DNA from: an uncultured Lachnospiraceae bacterium
Lineage (GTDB): Bacteria; Bacillota; Clostridia; Lachnospirales; Lachnospiraceae
Direction: 5' to 3'
Length of the DNA stretch: 64,000 bases
Assembly (NCBI GenBank): GCA_910578555.1
Contig: CAJTPS010000014.1
Location: forward strand, 1-64,000
Positions 14,992 to 24,667 of this stretch are shown one piece after another. A program made the position numbers and the translations under genes. Below the pieces are notes generated by a model that did not search any database, had not been told where the DNA came from, and was given only the letters and a program-made list of their open reading frames with translations. Every line of letters starts with the position of its first letter. The stretch's first letter is position 1.

Positions 14992-17001
14992 TCACACCTT
15001 AAACGAAGCTACCGTCTCATTCAGAAGTTCACTCAGCCGGAATAATTCTTCCATCTGTTTCATGACTTCTCCCGAATTTGCATTGGAATCCTCCGCGGCT
15101 CTTTTCATCTTTTCCATAAATGCCGCGACCTCTTCCACAAGCCCGGTAATCGCTGCGATCGATTCGTTGATCCCCGCCATGTTAGCGCTCATCTCCTGTG
15201 AAGATGCCCCGAGGTCACTGGAGATATCATTATAAAAAGCCGCATCCTTCTGATAGACATCTGCCAGCCGGGTCATGCCTTTATAGTCTTCCATCACTTT
15301 ATCATTCATAAATTCCAGCAGTCTGCCTGAACTCTCGGACAGAAAAACCACATTATGCACCACGCTTTCCGTAACTTTACGTATCTTATCTACCGCCTGT
15401 CTGGAATTATCCGCCAGTTCTCTGATCTCATCCGCCACCACTGCAAATCCTTTGCCGGCCTCTCCGGCTCTCGCCGCCTCTATGGAGGCATTCAGAGCCA
15501 GCAGATTGGTCTTCGAACTGATCGCCAGAATCTCCTCCGTCAGCGTGTCGATCTCTCTCACCTGCTGGCTGTCCGTGATCGCCTTCTCCAGGTCTTCCCT
15601 GGTATCCTGATAAAGTGCGACCGCCTCGCTCGCGGACTGTCTGGAACTCTCATGCTGTCTTCCGGCCCGTTCCATGATGTCATTCGACTGCTCCGCCGCT
15701 TCCTCCGCCTTCTTCGCCACGTTTTCTATGGCATAACCCAATTCCTGTCCGTTTATCTTAATATTCTCCGCCAGTTCCTTAGTCTGATCCGCCTGTCCCA
15801 TGACTCTGCCCGCCAGTTCGGATATCCCGGATATGTCTTCATTCAGAACCGTCATATTGGAAGATGTACTCTCCGCAATCGCGCTGATACTCTCAGCCTC
15901 TTGCTTGGTGTTCAGAATGATCTCCCTGATCTGCTGCTTCACCTCCGCTGTCGCGGTCCTGATCTGCTCCGTCTCATTCTTATACTCTTTCGGAATCGCT
16001 TTCGTGCCGGCAGTGTCTACGGAATTTTCCGAGAAGTCTCCTGATGCAAACTGCTTTAATGTCTGTACCGGCGCAAGCATCTTCCCGATCAGACCTGCCA
16101 TGAATACCGCGACAAACAAAATAACGATCAGTGCAATCATCACCGCCACCATGATCATCGCCATCAGAGAATCCATTACATTGGCTGTCGGCACAACAAC
16201 GCCCAGCTTCCAATTACACCCCATAATGGAAGCAACCGCAAAATAGCACTCACGTTCGTCGTAATCCGCAAGTTTCTTCACCTCGCTGTCCACGCCCTTT
16301 ATCATATTCTCCAGTTCCGGCATGATATCCGTCACGGCAACCGACGCTGTATCCGTAGGTTCATATGCCTGATTCTTATGGGCCACATAGTGTCCGCTGC
16401 TGTCTGTCAGGAATCCATACACACCCGTATCATAATTGATGCTTCCTGTCAGGTTCGTCACCGTCTTCAGCGTCACATCCAGTCCTATGACGCCTGCCAG
16501 TTCCTCCTCTATGTAGACCGGCGCGGCGATCGTCGTACACATCTGATTCGTGAGGACGTCCCAGTAGGGATCTGTGACAATGACCCTCCCCTCCTGCGCC
16601 GCCTGTTTATACCACCCGCGTTCCACCGGATCATATCCTTCCGGTATCTCCGCTTCCCGGTTGGACTGAATGAATCTGCTGTCCTTTGTTCCGCAGTACA
16701 GATTCAGAAGCTCCGTTCTTCCCGCTGCATGCGCGTCCACGACGGACTGAATCACATCCGTATCGACCCTGCCGCCCGCTGTTATACTGTCCGCTGCACC
16801 CGCGGCAAGCATCATCTCCGTCTTGATCCACGTGTTGATTTCCTCCGCGTATTTATCCGCATTTAACTGCAGCGCCTGCGTCTGATCTTCGATCATACGC
16901 TTCCCCGCAACCGCCATGATTCCTGCCGTCGTCAGAATAATGCTGCCGATTACGATGGTGATCACGCTGATCGTAAGCCTTCCCTTAATTGTCCTAAACA
17001 T
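14992..17001 (-). CDS. Methyl-accepting chemotaxis protein with dCache sensor
   Basis: 669 residues. TM1 about 8-30, periplasm-facing double-Cache domain about 35-275 (with YDPVERGWYKQA and DVTLKTVT segments), TM2 about 280-305, then a cytoplasmic signalling region with a short linker and a long coiled coil; the hairpin tip is near 515-545 (NLLALNASIEAARAGEAGKG). Family members bind small molecules and control CheA. No che or flagellar gene is in the window. Stop is 63 bp before the kinase gene, consistent with one operon, an unusual partnership for a chemoreceptor. The promoter carries LytTR-type sites. Confidence 0.92.
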   Translation of the reverse strand: MFRTIKGRLTISVITIVIGSIILTTAGIMAVAGKRMIEDQTQALQLNADKYAEEINTWIKTEMMLAAGAADSITAGGRVDTDVIQSVVDAHAAGRTELLNLYCGTKDSRFIQSNREAEIPEGYDPVERGWYKQAAQEGRVIVTDPYWDVLTNQMCTTIAAPVYIEEELAGVIGLDVTLKTVTNLTGSINYDTGVYGFLTDSSGHYVAHKNQAYEPTDTASVAVTDIMPELENMIKGVDSEVKKLADYDERECYFAVASIMGCNWKLGVVVPTANVMDSLMAMIMVAVMIALIVILFVAVFMAGLIGKMLAPVQTLKQFASGDFSENSVDTAGTKAIPKEYKNETEQIRTATAEVKQQIREIILNTKQEAESISAIAESTSSNMTVLNEDISGISELAGRVMGQADQTKELAENIKINGQELGYAIENVAKKAEEAAEQSNDIMERAGRQHESSRQSASEAVALYQDTREDLEKAITDSQQVREIDTLTEEILAISSKTNLLALNASIEAARAGEAGKGFAVVADEIRELADNSRQAVDKIRKVTESVVHNVVFLSESSGRLLEFMNDKVMEDYKGMTRLADVYQKDAAFYNDISSDLGASSQEMSANMAGINESIAAITGLVEEVAAFMEKMKRAAEDSNANSGEVMKQMEELFRLSELLNETVASFKV

Positions 17002-17066
17002 AATTGTGCACCCCGTTTCTGTCAGTATCCTTATGAAGTTTGTGATAATATATTACAAACTAATTT

Positions 17067-17133
17067 ATTATAATAAATTGTTCTTCCAAAAAAATATTTT
17101 TGGTACAGTTTGCACTTTTAAGGGTATACTTTG
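17067..17133 (-). promoter_or_regulatory. LytTR-type tandem sites and promoter before the MCP operon
   Basis: Written on the plus strand: TACAGTTTG (17104-17112) and TATACTTTG (17125-17133), 21 bp start to start. The inferred minus-strand -10 TATAAT occupies 17067-17072, 31 nt from the first repeat, which puts the repeats about 44-73 bp upstream of the transcript start. No good -35 is present, as expected for an activated promoter. The divergent MATE gene could also be affected. Confidence 0.6.
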
Positions 17134-17247
17134 CACCTGTCGTTACGATAGATCAACTAACGGATCAGCAAAGGGGGGGTTGAAACCCGCTTTGCATTTT
17201 GTTAATATAGAGATTCCATTAACATGATCACATGCGAGGTATATACT

Positions 17248-18612
17248 ATGGCAGCACGTATGAAAAATATGACAGACGGCAGACCGGCAGCTCTTATCCT
17301 GACATTTGCCCTGCCGCTTATGATCGGCAATGTATTTCAGCAGCTCTATACGGTCGTGGATACGATGGTCGTTGGAAAAGGGCTTGGTGTAAGTGCGCTT
17401 GCAGCCCTCGGGGCCGCCGACTGGATGAACTGGCTTATGCTCGGCATCATTCAGGGAATCACACAGGGATTCGGTATTCTCATGGCGCAGGAATTCGGCG
17501 CCGGCAAGTACGATGACCTGCGCAAAACGGTCGGTTGTTCCGCGGCTCTGTCGCTCATCTCCTCCATTGTGCTTCTGGGCGGTGGACAGGCCGTGGCACG
17601 CCCTGTCCTGGAACTGCTGCAGACACCGCCGGAGATCATCGACAACTCCCTCCTGTATTTGCGCATTATGTATCTGGGTATCCCGATCGTTATGTCCTAT
17701 AACCTGCTGGCATCCGTACTGCGTTCCCTCGGCGACGGCCAGACGCCTCTGCACGCCATGATCGTTGCCGCGATCACCAATATTGTACTGGACCTCATCT
17801 TTGTGCTGGTCTTAGGATTCGGCATCAGCGGCGCCGCGATCGCGACGTTGATTGCACAGCTCATTTCCAGTCTCTACTGCCTGCATCACATCCGCAGGAT
17901 CGAGATCCTGAAGCTGCGCTCCTCAGATTACAGTCTGAGCGGTTATCTGCCGTCCAAACTACTCATGCTTGGTTTTCCAATGGCATTTCAGAACGCGATT
18001 ATCTCTGTCGGCGGCATGATCGTACAGTTCGTGGTCAATGGCTTCGGAGTGATCTTTATCGCCGGCTTTACAGCCACTAACAAGCTCTACGGCGTACTGG
18101 AAGTCGCTGCTACCTCTTACGGCTATTCCATGGTCACTTATTCCGGACAGAATCTGGGCGCCGGCAGGGTTGACCGCATCCGCCAGGGCATGCGCGCAGC
18201 CGTCCTGATCGCACTTGCAACCTCCGCAGTGATTGCTGCCGTCATGCTGCTCGGCGGTAAGGCCATCTTGAGCTGCTTTATCTCGGGAAGCCCGGAAGAA
18301 TTTGATAAGACAATGCAGGTCGCCTACTATTATCTGGCGATTATGAGTATCTGCCTGCCGGTGCTCTACATTCTTCATGTAACCCGGTCCGCCATACAGG
18401 GCATGGGCAACACCGTACTGCCCATGGTCTCCGGCATAGCGGAGTTTATCATGCGTGCGGTGACTGCCATCCTGCTGCCGCTGTTTGTCGGCGAAACCGG
18501 TATTTTCTACGCGGAGATCATGGCATGGGCCGGCGCGGATATCATTCTGATCAGCAGCTACTTTGTTGTAACAAGGAAAATAGAGCGGCGAATGCGCCGT
18601 CCCGCTGATTAA
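17248..18612 (+). CDS. MATE-family efflux transporter
   Basis: 454 residues with twelve predicted membrane spans and the internal twofold repeat of MATE exporters. N-terminal signature: LPLMIGNVFQQLYTVVDTMVVG (cited as residues about 20-41), then ALGAADWMNWL and QGFGILMAQEFGA. Such proteins expel drugs or metabolites in exchange for Na+ or H+. Start at 17248 (MAARMKNMTDG) follows GCGAGGT by 9 nt. The gene is divergent from the chemoreceptor operon. Substrate cannot be assigned; no regulator adjoins. Confidence 0.92.
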   Translation: MAARMKNMTDGRPAALILTFALPLMIGNVFQQLYTVVDTMVVGKGLGVSALAALGAADWMNWLMLGIIQGITQGFGILMAQEFGAGKYDDLRKTVGCSAALSLISSIVLLGGGQAVARPVLELLQTPPEIIDNSLLYLRIMYLGIPIVMSYNLLASVLRSLGDGQTPLHAMIVAAITNIVLDLIFVLVLGFGISGAAIATLIAQLISSLYCLHHIRRIEILKLRSSDYSLSGYLPSKLLMLGFPMAFQNAIISVGGMIVQFVVNGFGVIFIAGFTATNKLYGVLEVAATSYGYSMVTYSGQNLGAGRVDRIRQGMRAAVLIALATSAVIAAVMLLGGKAILSCFISGSPEEFDKTMQVAYYYLAIMSICLPVLYILHVTRSAIQGMGNTVLPMVSGIAEFIMRAVTAILLPLFVGETGIFYAEIMAWAGADIILISSYFVVTRKIERRMRRPAD

Positions 18613-18655
18613 TCCCATTGCTTATATCCGGTCAGTGACAATCAATCTATAGACA

Positions 18656-18701
18656 CAAAAATGATGGAACCCGGTCTGACTACCGATCGGATTCCATCAT
18701 T
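18656..18701 (-). terminator. Intrinsic terminator after rubrerythrin gene
   Basis: ATGATGGAA and TTCCATCAT arms with inner CCG/CGG pairing, followed on the minus strand by TTTTTGTG. It may also serve as roadblock for the convergent MATE transcript. Confidence 0.75.
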
Positions 18702-18738
18702 GCCTGTTCAATCATATTCCGTACTTCTACGGCTGCGC

Positions 18739-19293
18739 TTAATAATTCTGTGCGCTGATCTCAAAATATGCCTGCGGATGAGCACATACGGGACATACTT
18801 CCGGCGCTTCCATGCCGACCACGATATGTCCGCAGTTACGGCACTCCCAGACCTTGACCTCGCTCTTCTTAAACACTTCCTGCATCTCTACATTATGCAG
18901 CAGCGCGCGGTAACGTTCCTCATGGTGCTTCTCGATCTCAGCTACCATACGGAATTTGGATGCCAGTTCCGGAAATCCCTCTTCCTCCGCCGTCCTGGCA
19001 AATCCCGCATACATTTCCGTCCACTCATAGTTCTCGCCCTGTGCCGCAGCAGCAAGGTTCTCAGCCGTGCTCCCGATCCCGAACAACTCTTTGACCCAGA
19101 TCTTCGCGTGCTCTTTCTCGTTGTCAGCCGTCTCCTGGAAAATCGCCGCGATTTGTTCAAAGCCTTCCTTTTTTGCCTTGGATGCAAAGAAGGTATAATT
19201 GTTTCTCGCCGTCGATTCCCCCGCGATTGCCGCCTGCAAATTCTTCTCTGTCTGTGTGCCCGCATACGGACTCTTCTTACCTGTTTCCGCCAT
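18739..19293 (-). CDS. Rubrerythrin
   Basis: 184 residues. Erythrin-like four-helix domain with the di-iron ligands (E in AAIAGESTARNNY, E-x-x-H in DNEKEHAKIW, and EKHHEERY), then a C-terminal rubredoxin domain with two Cys knuckles (CRNCG and CPVCAH). It reduces hydrogen peroxide using electrons from NADH or ferredoxin carriers and protects anaerobes from oxygen. Start at 19293 (MAETGKKSP) follows GGAGGGC. The carbonic anhydrase gene lies 70 bp upstream on the same strand and may be co-transcribed. Confidence 0.95.
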   Translation of the reverse strand: MAETGKKSPYAGTQTEKNLQAAIAGESTARNNYTFFASKAKKEGFEQIAAIFQETADNEKEHAKIWVKELFGIGSTAENLAAAAQGENYEWTEMYAGFARTAEEEGFPELASKFRMVAEIEKHHEERYRALLHNVEMQEVFKKSEVKVWECRNCGHIVVGMEAPEVCPVCAHPQAYFEISAQNY

Positions 19294-19363
19294 GATATCC
19301 GCCCTCCATTCCGGAATTTGTCTTTCCGCCGTTCTCACTTCACGCCCGGCTCATCACATCACT

Positions 19364-19927
19364 TTAATCCAAAAATTCCACGCGTCCCGTATCAATATGA
19401 TAAACCGCTCCGCATACTTTCAGTTTATCCGCATCCGTCAGTTTTAATTCCTCCTTGATACGTGAAACGCTTCTGATCACATTCAGGGCACTTGCTTTAT
19501 ACTCATCTTTTTCATCGCCGATCGCGGCACGGATCTCATCGGTTATGTATTTAACGAAACCGGTAGGCCTGCTGCTGATCGTTGCGCCCACGGCGCCGCA
19601 GTGGGTGTGTCCCAGTACGACCACCAGGTTGCATCCCAGGTGATCCGCCGCATACTCCACGCTTCCAAGCTGATGATTGTCCATCACATTACCTGCCACA
19701 CGAATCGTAAACAACTCGCCGATGCCCGCCATGAAAATACTCTCCGGTATCACTCTTGAGTCCGAGCAGGTGATCACGATCGCGTAAGGTAACTGTCCCT
19801 CGTCGCAGGTCTTCTGCCTGATCTGCGGTGAGATATCTCCCGTATTGCTCTCCGCCTTCAGGTACCGTGCATTCCCTTCCCTCAGCTTTTCCATTGCCTC
19901 TGCTGCAGATAAGTTCTGATGTTCCAT
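19364..19927 (-). CDS. Beta-class carbonic anhydrase
   Basis: 187 residues. Zinc ligands are in ITCSDSRV (C-x-D-x-R) and in LGHTHCGAV (H-x-x-C), both in proper order. It interconverts CO2 and bicarbonate. The start at 19927 (MEHQNLS) follows GGAGGAC; an ATG 15 bp earlier is less well placed. The C-terminus ends in a typical strand (AVYHIDTGRVEFLD). Length is normal for type II beta enzymes. Confidence 0.95.
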   Translation of the reverse strand: MEHQNLSAAEAMEKLREGNARYLKAESNTGDISPQIRQKTCDEGQLPYAIVITCSDSRVIPESIFMAGIGELFTIRVAGNVMDNHQLGSVEYAADHLGCNLVVVLGHTHCGAVGATISSRPTGFVKYITDEIRAAIGDEKDEYKASALNVIRSVSRIKEELKLTDADKLKVCGAVYHIDTGRVEFLD

Positions 19928-20061
19928 AATTCTGTCCTCCATTTCTGTTCCACGGCTCCGTGGTACTGATTTTGCCGTAATAAGCCGTATTTATTTTACC
20001 ATAAATCTTTCTTGAAATAAATCTTCTGTTTTCCATTTTCTGTTTTATTTTGTGAACATCC

Positions 20062-21888
20062 TTATATCTCCGCCGTCGCCTCCTGAAGCCATATGCGTTC
20101 TTCCTCCGTAAGATATGGTGCCAGCGTTTTGTATACAAGTGCATGATAATCATTGAGCAGCTTCCGTTCCCGGTCAGATAACAACTCCGGCAATATCGCA
20201 TCCCGGTCATAAGGAACCATCGTCAGCGGTTCCAGATACATGAACTGCCCGTGCTCATTCCGCTCTCCCTGCCGGCACAGCACAAGATTCTCGTGCCGGA
20301 TGCCGAACCGCCCTTCCAGATAGACGCCCGGTTCATTGGAGATCACCATGCCTTCTTCCAGCACGACGCTCTGCACATTCTGGTTGATACGCCAGTGAAA
20401 CCGCTGGGGTCCCTCGTGTACGCCCAGCAGGAAGCCGACGCCATGTCCGGTTCCGTGATTATAATCAAGTCCGGCTTCCCACAAAGGCGCTCGCGCCAGC
20501 GCATCCAGATTCTGCCCGCAAATACCATGGATAAACTTCGCTGCTCCGAGCGCCAGATGTCCGCGCAGCACAATCGTATAATATCGCTTCTCCTCCTCCG
20601 GCACCTTACCGAGTGCCACCGTGCGGGTGATATCTGTCGTTCCTTCCCTGTAATGTCCGCCGGTATCAGCCAGACAGAGCCCTCCCGCCCGGATCTGCAC
20701 ATCCGTCTGTGCCGTCGGTTCATAGTGTACGATCGCGCCATGAGCTCCGTATGCAATGATCGGCGCAAAACTTGCTCCCAGATATCCCTCCATCTGTGCG
20801 CGGAACGTCTCCAGTTTCCGTGCGGCGCTCATTTCCGTGATCCGCTCTGCGGCTTCGCTGCGTGCATGCTCACCGCTCTGTTCCCGGACACTCGTCTTCA
20901 GCCAGCGGATAAACCTTGTCACCGCCACGCCGTCCTGAATATGGGCCTCTCGTATATGTGCCGCTTCCTGCGGCGTCTTGACCGCTTTCATGTATATGAC
21001 GGGACTGCATCGGTCGATCTGCACGGCATCAGCCGGCAGGCTGCCCATCAGGCTGTAATTCACGCTTGCGCTGTCGATCCATACACGCTTCTCCCTGCAG
21101 ACGTCCGATACGATTTCTCCGATAGTATTATATGGCGCGGTCTCTATCTCTGCATGTTCGAGTTTCTCCCGGATCTCAGGCGGCAGAATCTGCTCATGGA
21201 CGCACAGAATCGCACGCTCCTGCGTCATCAGCATATATGCCAGAAAGACCGGCGTATACTTCACATCATTGCCGCGCAGATTGAGCAGCCAGGCAATCTC
21301 ATCAAGGGCGGTCATAAGCAGGACGTCTGCCTGCTTCTCGCGCATCCTGTCCCGCACAGCGGCTAGTTTGTCCTCCCTGCTTCTGCCTGCATATGCTGCG
21401 TCCAGTTCCCATACCGGTTCCGTGGATATGGCGGGACGGTCTGTCCATACGTGGTCCACCAGATCCTCATCTCCCGCGAAGGTGATCTGCTTCGCCCCGG
21501 TCTTCTCCGTAATCTTACGCACAAAACCGGCTGTGACTGTCCGGCCGTCGAACCCGATCACACTTCCGGCTTCCAGCTTATCACACAAATACGCTTCTAT
21601 CGCAGGCACACCAGGCTGCCCTGATTTCATCAGTAAAATACTGCTGCCCGCAAGCTGATCCGCCGCCTGTATGAAATATCTGCCGTCTGTCCACAGCGCC
21701 GCCTCCTCAGACAGAACAATCAGGGTTCCCGCCGAACCGGTAAACCCTGACATGTACTCTCTTTCCTTGAAATAATCCCCCACATACTCAGAACCGTGGA
21801 AATCTCCGGTCGGAATGATGTATGCCGAGAGATTTCTCTCTGCCATTAACCTGCGCAATGCATCTAATTTATCTTCCACATTCCTCAT
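20062..21888 (-). CDS. Xaa-Pro aminopeptidase (M24B), long form
   Basis: 608 residues, the three-domain aminopeptidase P form of eukaryotic and Firmicute type: two creatinase-like N domains (residues 1-310) and a C-terminal pita-bread M24 domain. Metal ligands can be seen in LADTGGHYREGTTDITR (D, D), GTGHGVGFLLGVHEGP (H), ISNEPGVYLEG (E) and RHENLVL (E). It removes N-terminal residues preceding proline, with Mn2+, in the cytoplasm. ATG at 21888 has GGCAATG upstream and a weak site. The gene is downstream of the DUF362 gene with 52 bp between them. Confidence 0.95.
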   Translation of the reverse strand: MRNVEDKLDALRRLMAERNLSAYIIPTGDFHGSEYVGDYFKEREYMSGFTGSAGTLIVLSEEAALWTDGRYFIQAADQLAGSSILLMKSGQPGVPAIEAYLCDKLEAGSVIGFDGRTVTAGFVRKITEKTGAKQITFAGDEDLVDHVWTDRPAISTEPVWELDAAYAGRSREDKLAAVRDRMREKQADVLLMTALDEIAWLLNLRGNDVKYTPVFLAYMLMTQERAILCVHEQILPPEIREKLEHAEIETAPYNTIGEIVSDVCREKRVWIDSASVNYSLMGSLPADAVQIDRCSPVIYMKAVKTPQEAAHIREAHIQDGVAVTRFIRWLKTSVREQSGEHARSEAAERITEMSAARKLETFRAQMEGYLGASFAPIIAYGAHGAIVHYEPTAQTDVQIRAGGLCLADTGGHYREGTTDITRTVALGKVPEEEKRYYTIVLRGHLALGAAKFIHGICGQNLDALARAPLWEAGLDYNHGTGHGVGFLLGVHEGPQRFHWRINQNVQSVVLEEGMVISNEPGVYLEGRFGIRHENLVLCRQGERNEHGQFMYLEPLTMVPYDRDAILPELLSDRERKLLNDYHALVYKTLAPYLTEEERIWLQEATAEI

Positions 21889-21940
21889 AAATCAACATTG
21901 CCTTTCTTCTGACCCGCCCTCTGTTTTAGCCGCACGTCTG

Positions 21941-23059
21941 TCAGATCTTAATCAGTTCATACCGGTCTGTTCCCAGACCGATCTTTACCGCGTGGGCGAT
22001 ACAGCTCTTCCATTCCGTATCAGGATGCGTCATATGAAAGTGATCGTGTCCTTTCTCGTTACCATGCTCTTTCAAATTCTCCCCCAGAATACTGCTCTCC
22101 ACGGGCGTCATCTGATTACACAGATCGGCACATGCCTGATCCAGCGCCACCGGATCAAAGGAAGCCAACATACCCACATTGGGAATGATCGGGATATCAT
22201 TCTCCGCATGGCAGTCACAGTTAGGCGACACATCACAGATCAAAGATACATGGAAACACGGCCGGTCTTTACACACCGCCAGACTGTACTCCGCCATCTT
22301 ATAATTCAGTACCGCGACAGAGTCTGCAAAGTCTGCTGCAATCGCATCCTTCGGACAGACCGCCAGACAGCGTCCGCAGCCCACACATTTATTATGGTCA
22401 ATATGCGCTTTTCCATTCTCGATCACCGGCGCACCGTGCGCACAGATTCTGTCGCATGCACCGCAGCCTACACAGGCCGCCGCATTCACGCTGGGCTTAC
22501 CGTCACAGTGCTGTTCCATCTTGCCGGCCCTGGAGCCGCAGCCCATGCCGATATTCTTGAGCGCGCCGCCAAAGCCCGCCATCTCATGCCCTTTAAAATG
22601 CGTCAATGAGATAAACACGTCTGCATCCATAATGGCATGACCGATCTTCGCTTCCTTCACATACTCTCCGTCAATCGGCACAAGCGTCTCGTCAGTCCCC
22701 TTTAATCCGTCGCCGATGATCACATGACAGCCGGTCTGGTAAGGTGAGAAACCGTTGATATATGCCGTTTCCAGATGATCTAAAGCGTTCTTCCTGCTCC
22801 CCACATAGAGCGTATTACAGTCCGTAAGGAAAGGTTTACCGCCCAGTTCCTTCACATAATCCGCCACCACCCTTGCATAATTCGGACGCAGGAAAGCCAG
22901 ATTGCCGTACTCGCCGAAATGAATCTTGATCGCCGCGTATTTGCCCGTAAAATCAATTGACTCAAATCCGGCCGTCTTCATCAGCCGATGCAGCTTCTGC
23001 AGCAGATTCTCATGCTCTGTTGCCTTAAAAGTTGTAAAATACACGTTTGCCTTTTCCAT
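21941..23059 (-). CDS. DUF362 protein with two 4Fe-4S clusters
   Basis: 372 residues. DUF362 domain (about 1-180, with KIHFGEYGN and ISLTHFKGHEMAGFGGALKN), then a bacterial ferredoxin insert with CVGCGACDRICAHG and CVGCGRCLAVCP, eight Cys for two 4Fe-4S clusters, and a C-terminal domain continuing DUF362. Role likely an iron-sulfur electron carrier or maturation protein; exact function is not established. Start at 23059 (MEKANVYF) follows AAAGGAGAACAG; a farther ATG is inside the structured leader at 23090-23256. Confidence 0.88.
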   Translation of the reverse strand: MEKANVYFTTFKATEHENLLQKLHRLMKTAGFESIDFTGKYAAIKIHFGEYGNLAFLRPNYARVVADYVKELGGKPFLTDCNTLYVGSRKNALDHLETAYINGFSPYQTGCHVIIGDGLKGTDETLVPIDGEYVKEAKIGHAIMDADVFISLTHFKGHEMAGFGGALKNIGMGCGSRAGKMEQHCDGKPSVNAAACVGCGACDRICAHGAPVIENGKAHIDHNKCVGCGRCLAVCPKDAIAADFADSVAVLNYKMAEYSLAVCKDRPCFHVSLICDVSPNCDCHAENDIPIIPNVGMLASFDPVALDQACADLCNQMTPVESSILGENLKEHGNEKGHDHFHMTHPDTEWKSCIAHAVKIGLGTDRYELIKI

Positions 23060-23129
23060 ACCTGTTCTCCTTTTCTTTGTATATGCAATCAAAAATCGCT
23101 TCTCCACGAAACATCCTTTGCTGCGAGTG

Positions 23130-23256
23130 ATTAGAAGTTCTTCTCACACTAACTTTCATGATTCCGTTCTGCGGAATCTCAAAACATGGGAAGAATGCTG
23201 CTTGCAGCAAGTCCGCTCTGCGGACGGTTCTTCCGTGTGAACGGTATTTTCGTTCA
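23130..23256. repeat. Cluster of consecutive hairpins, possible dispersed palindromic element
   Basis: In order on the plus strand: GATTCCG/CGGAATC; an outer stem GGAAGAA/TTCTTCC enclosing TGCTGC/GCAGCA and GTCCGC/GCGGAC; then GTGTGAACG/CGTTCACAC. Together they form a branched structure between the HD-GYP gene stop and the DUF362 gene. Reads as RNA on the minus strand it could be part of the DUF362 leader. No protein function is likely. Confidence 0.55.
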
Positions 23257-23258
23257 CA

Positions 23259-24530
23259 CTAGTCGAACATCTTAAACCGTTCGCTTATCACCGCATACTG
23301 CTCTTTAATCTTGAGATACAGCCCGATTGTATTCTCTTTTTCTTTCTCAAACTCTGCAATAATCTTGTCATAATTGCGCTCCAGACTGGTCACCACGTTT
23401 CTGTTAATCTTGCCGTTATTTGCATCGCCGTTCATGATGTCCAGTATCTTCTCCTTACTGAAAGCATCCTTATAGCTTCTCTTGCCGTGAAGGGCGCTTA
23501 AGATATCCGCCACCGCGATGATCTGCTGCGCCAGCGTCAGATCTTCCGCCTTCAGTCCTTTATGATATCCGCTGCCGTCCAGCTTCTCATGATGTCTGAC
23601 CGCGATCTGCAGCACATCGTCATCCACAACACCCTCCAGAATCATCTCCGTGATGCGCACGTGCGCTTTCATGATCCTCATCTCTTCATCATTCAGGCGT
23701 CCCGTGGATTCCAGTATATTAAGCGGGATCGCAATCTTCCCCAGGTCATGCAGCAGCGCGCCGTAATGCAGATCCCGCAAGTCCTTGCCGGACAGCCGCG
23801 CCAGTCTGCCGAGCTGTTCCGCGAAGTGCACCGTCGCCAGCGTATGAATCACCGTGTGCTCACTTCTGAAATCAATGGTATACACCAGCATCTCCAGGAA
23901 TCCTCTCTTATACTGCTCCGAGAAAGCCCGTTTCGCCAGCAGCACATCCAGTTCTTCTCTGTACTTGCCGTTCACCAGATTCTCCGTGATACCGTACCGC
24001 TCTTCCGCCTTGCGGAACAGATCAAGCGCCGCACCCGAGAACTTCGTGTCACGGTACTTCGTAAAATATTCCGGTTCCAGACTTTCCTCTTTCAGATGCA
24101 GGAATGTATCCATCTTATCCGCGAGGCTCAAAAGCTCAATGAGATGTAAATACCGGCTCTGGATCAGGTTATGTCTGTTATAATCCAGATGATGATACAG
24201 TACCACTTCCGCCTTATCCCCTACCGGTGACAGATATTTTAAAAAGAGGAAACCATAGATGGAATGCGGCCACAGATTCTTGGTCTCAAACTCACTGACG
24301 TTCTTGACATTATCTTCCTTGTATAATCCAATATCGTGCAGAATGCCGAGCATGGTGTAATCCACCAGTTCCTGTTCCGTGTAATGCTGCTCCGTGTATG
24401 TATTCTCATACTCCATCATTTTATAGAGAATATAACCTGTGATCTCCCCGTGATTCATAATCCTCTGGTTAATGATCCCCAAGGTTTTTCTGATGATCTC
24501 GTTGACGTCCTTACTGCTGATCACACTCAT
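23259..24530 (-). CDS. HD / HD-GYP domain phosphodiesterase-like protein
   Basis: 423 residues with two HD-superfamily domains. The first (about 15-190) includes LGILHDIGLY and YHHLDYN. The second is HD-GYP: ALLHDLGKIAIP near 253, then VRHHEKLDGSGYHKG near 310 and ADILSALHGKRSYK. HD-GYP proteins hydrolyse cyclic di-GMP; the G-S-G-Y version of the GYP loop is seen in many active ones. No receiver or sensor domain and no signal peptide, so it is cytoplasmic. A diguanylate cyclase (28943-30856) is in the same region. Confidence 0.9.
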   Translation of the reverse strand: MSVISSKDVNEIIRKTLGIINQRIMNHGEITGYILYKMMEYENTYTEQHYTEQELVDYTMLGILHDIGLYKEDNVKNVSEFETKNLWPHSIYGFLFLKYLSPVGDKAEVVLYHHLDYNRHNLIQSRYLHLIELLSLADKMDTFLHLKEESLEPEYFTKYRDTKFSGAALDLFRKAEERYGITENLVNGKYREELDVLLAKRAFSEQYKRGFLEMLVYTIDFRSEHTVIHTLATVHFAEQLGRLARLSGKDLRDLHYGALLHDLGKIAIPLNILESTGRLNDEEMRIMKAHVRITEMILEGVVDDDVLQIAVRHHEKLDGSGYHKGLKAEDLTLAQQIIAVADILSALHGKRSYKDAFSKEKILDIMNGDANNGKINRNVVTSLERNYDKIIAEFEKEKENTIGLYLKIKEQYAVISERFKMFD

Positions 24531-24667
24531 TCGTACATTTCCCTTTCGCCTGCACTCTAAACAATTCTTCCTGCCGCTGCTTTAGACAGTTAAAAGTATT
24601 TTAACATCTTTTCAAAGTTCTGTCCTCTATTTCTTTTCAAAATTTCACCACGGTAAACATGGGCGTT

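Noticed and set aside
17143..17754. 203-codon minus-strand frame over the MATE gene
   Set aside because: Antisense to a clear transporter; no ribosome site, His/Gln/Arg-rich shadow sequence.
20251..21366. 371-codon plus-strand frame inside the Xaa-Pro aminopeptidase gene
   Set aside because: The minus-strand protein carries all M24 ligands; the plus-strand translation has Arg/His/Cys-rich shadow composition.
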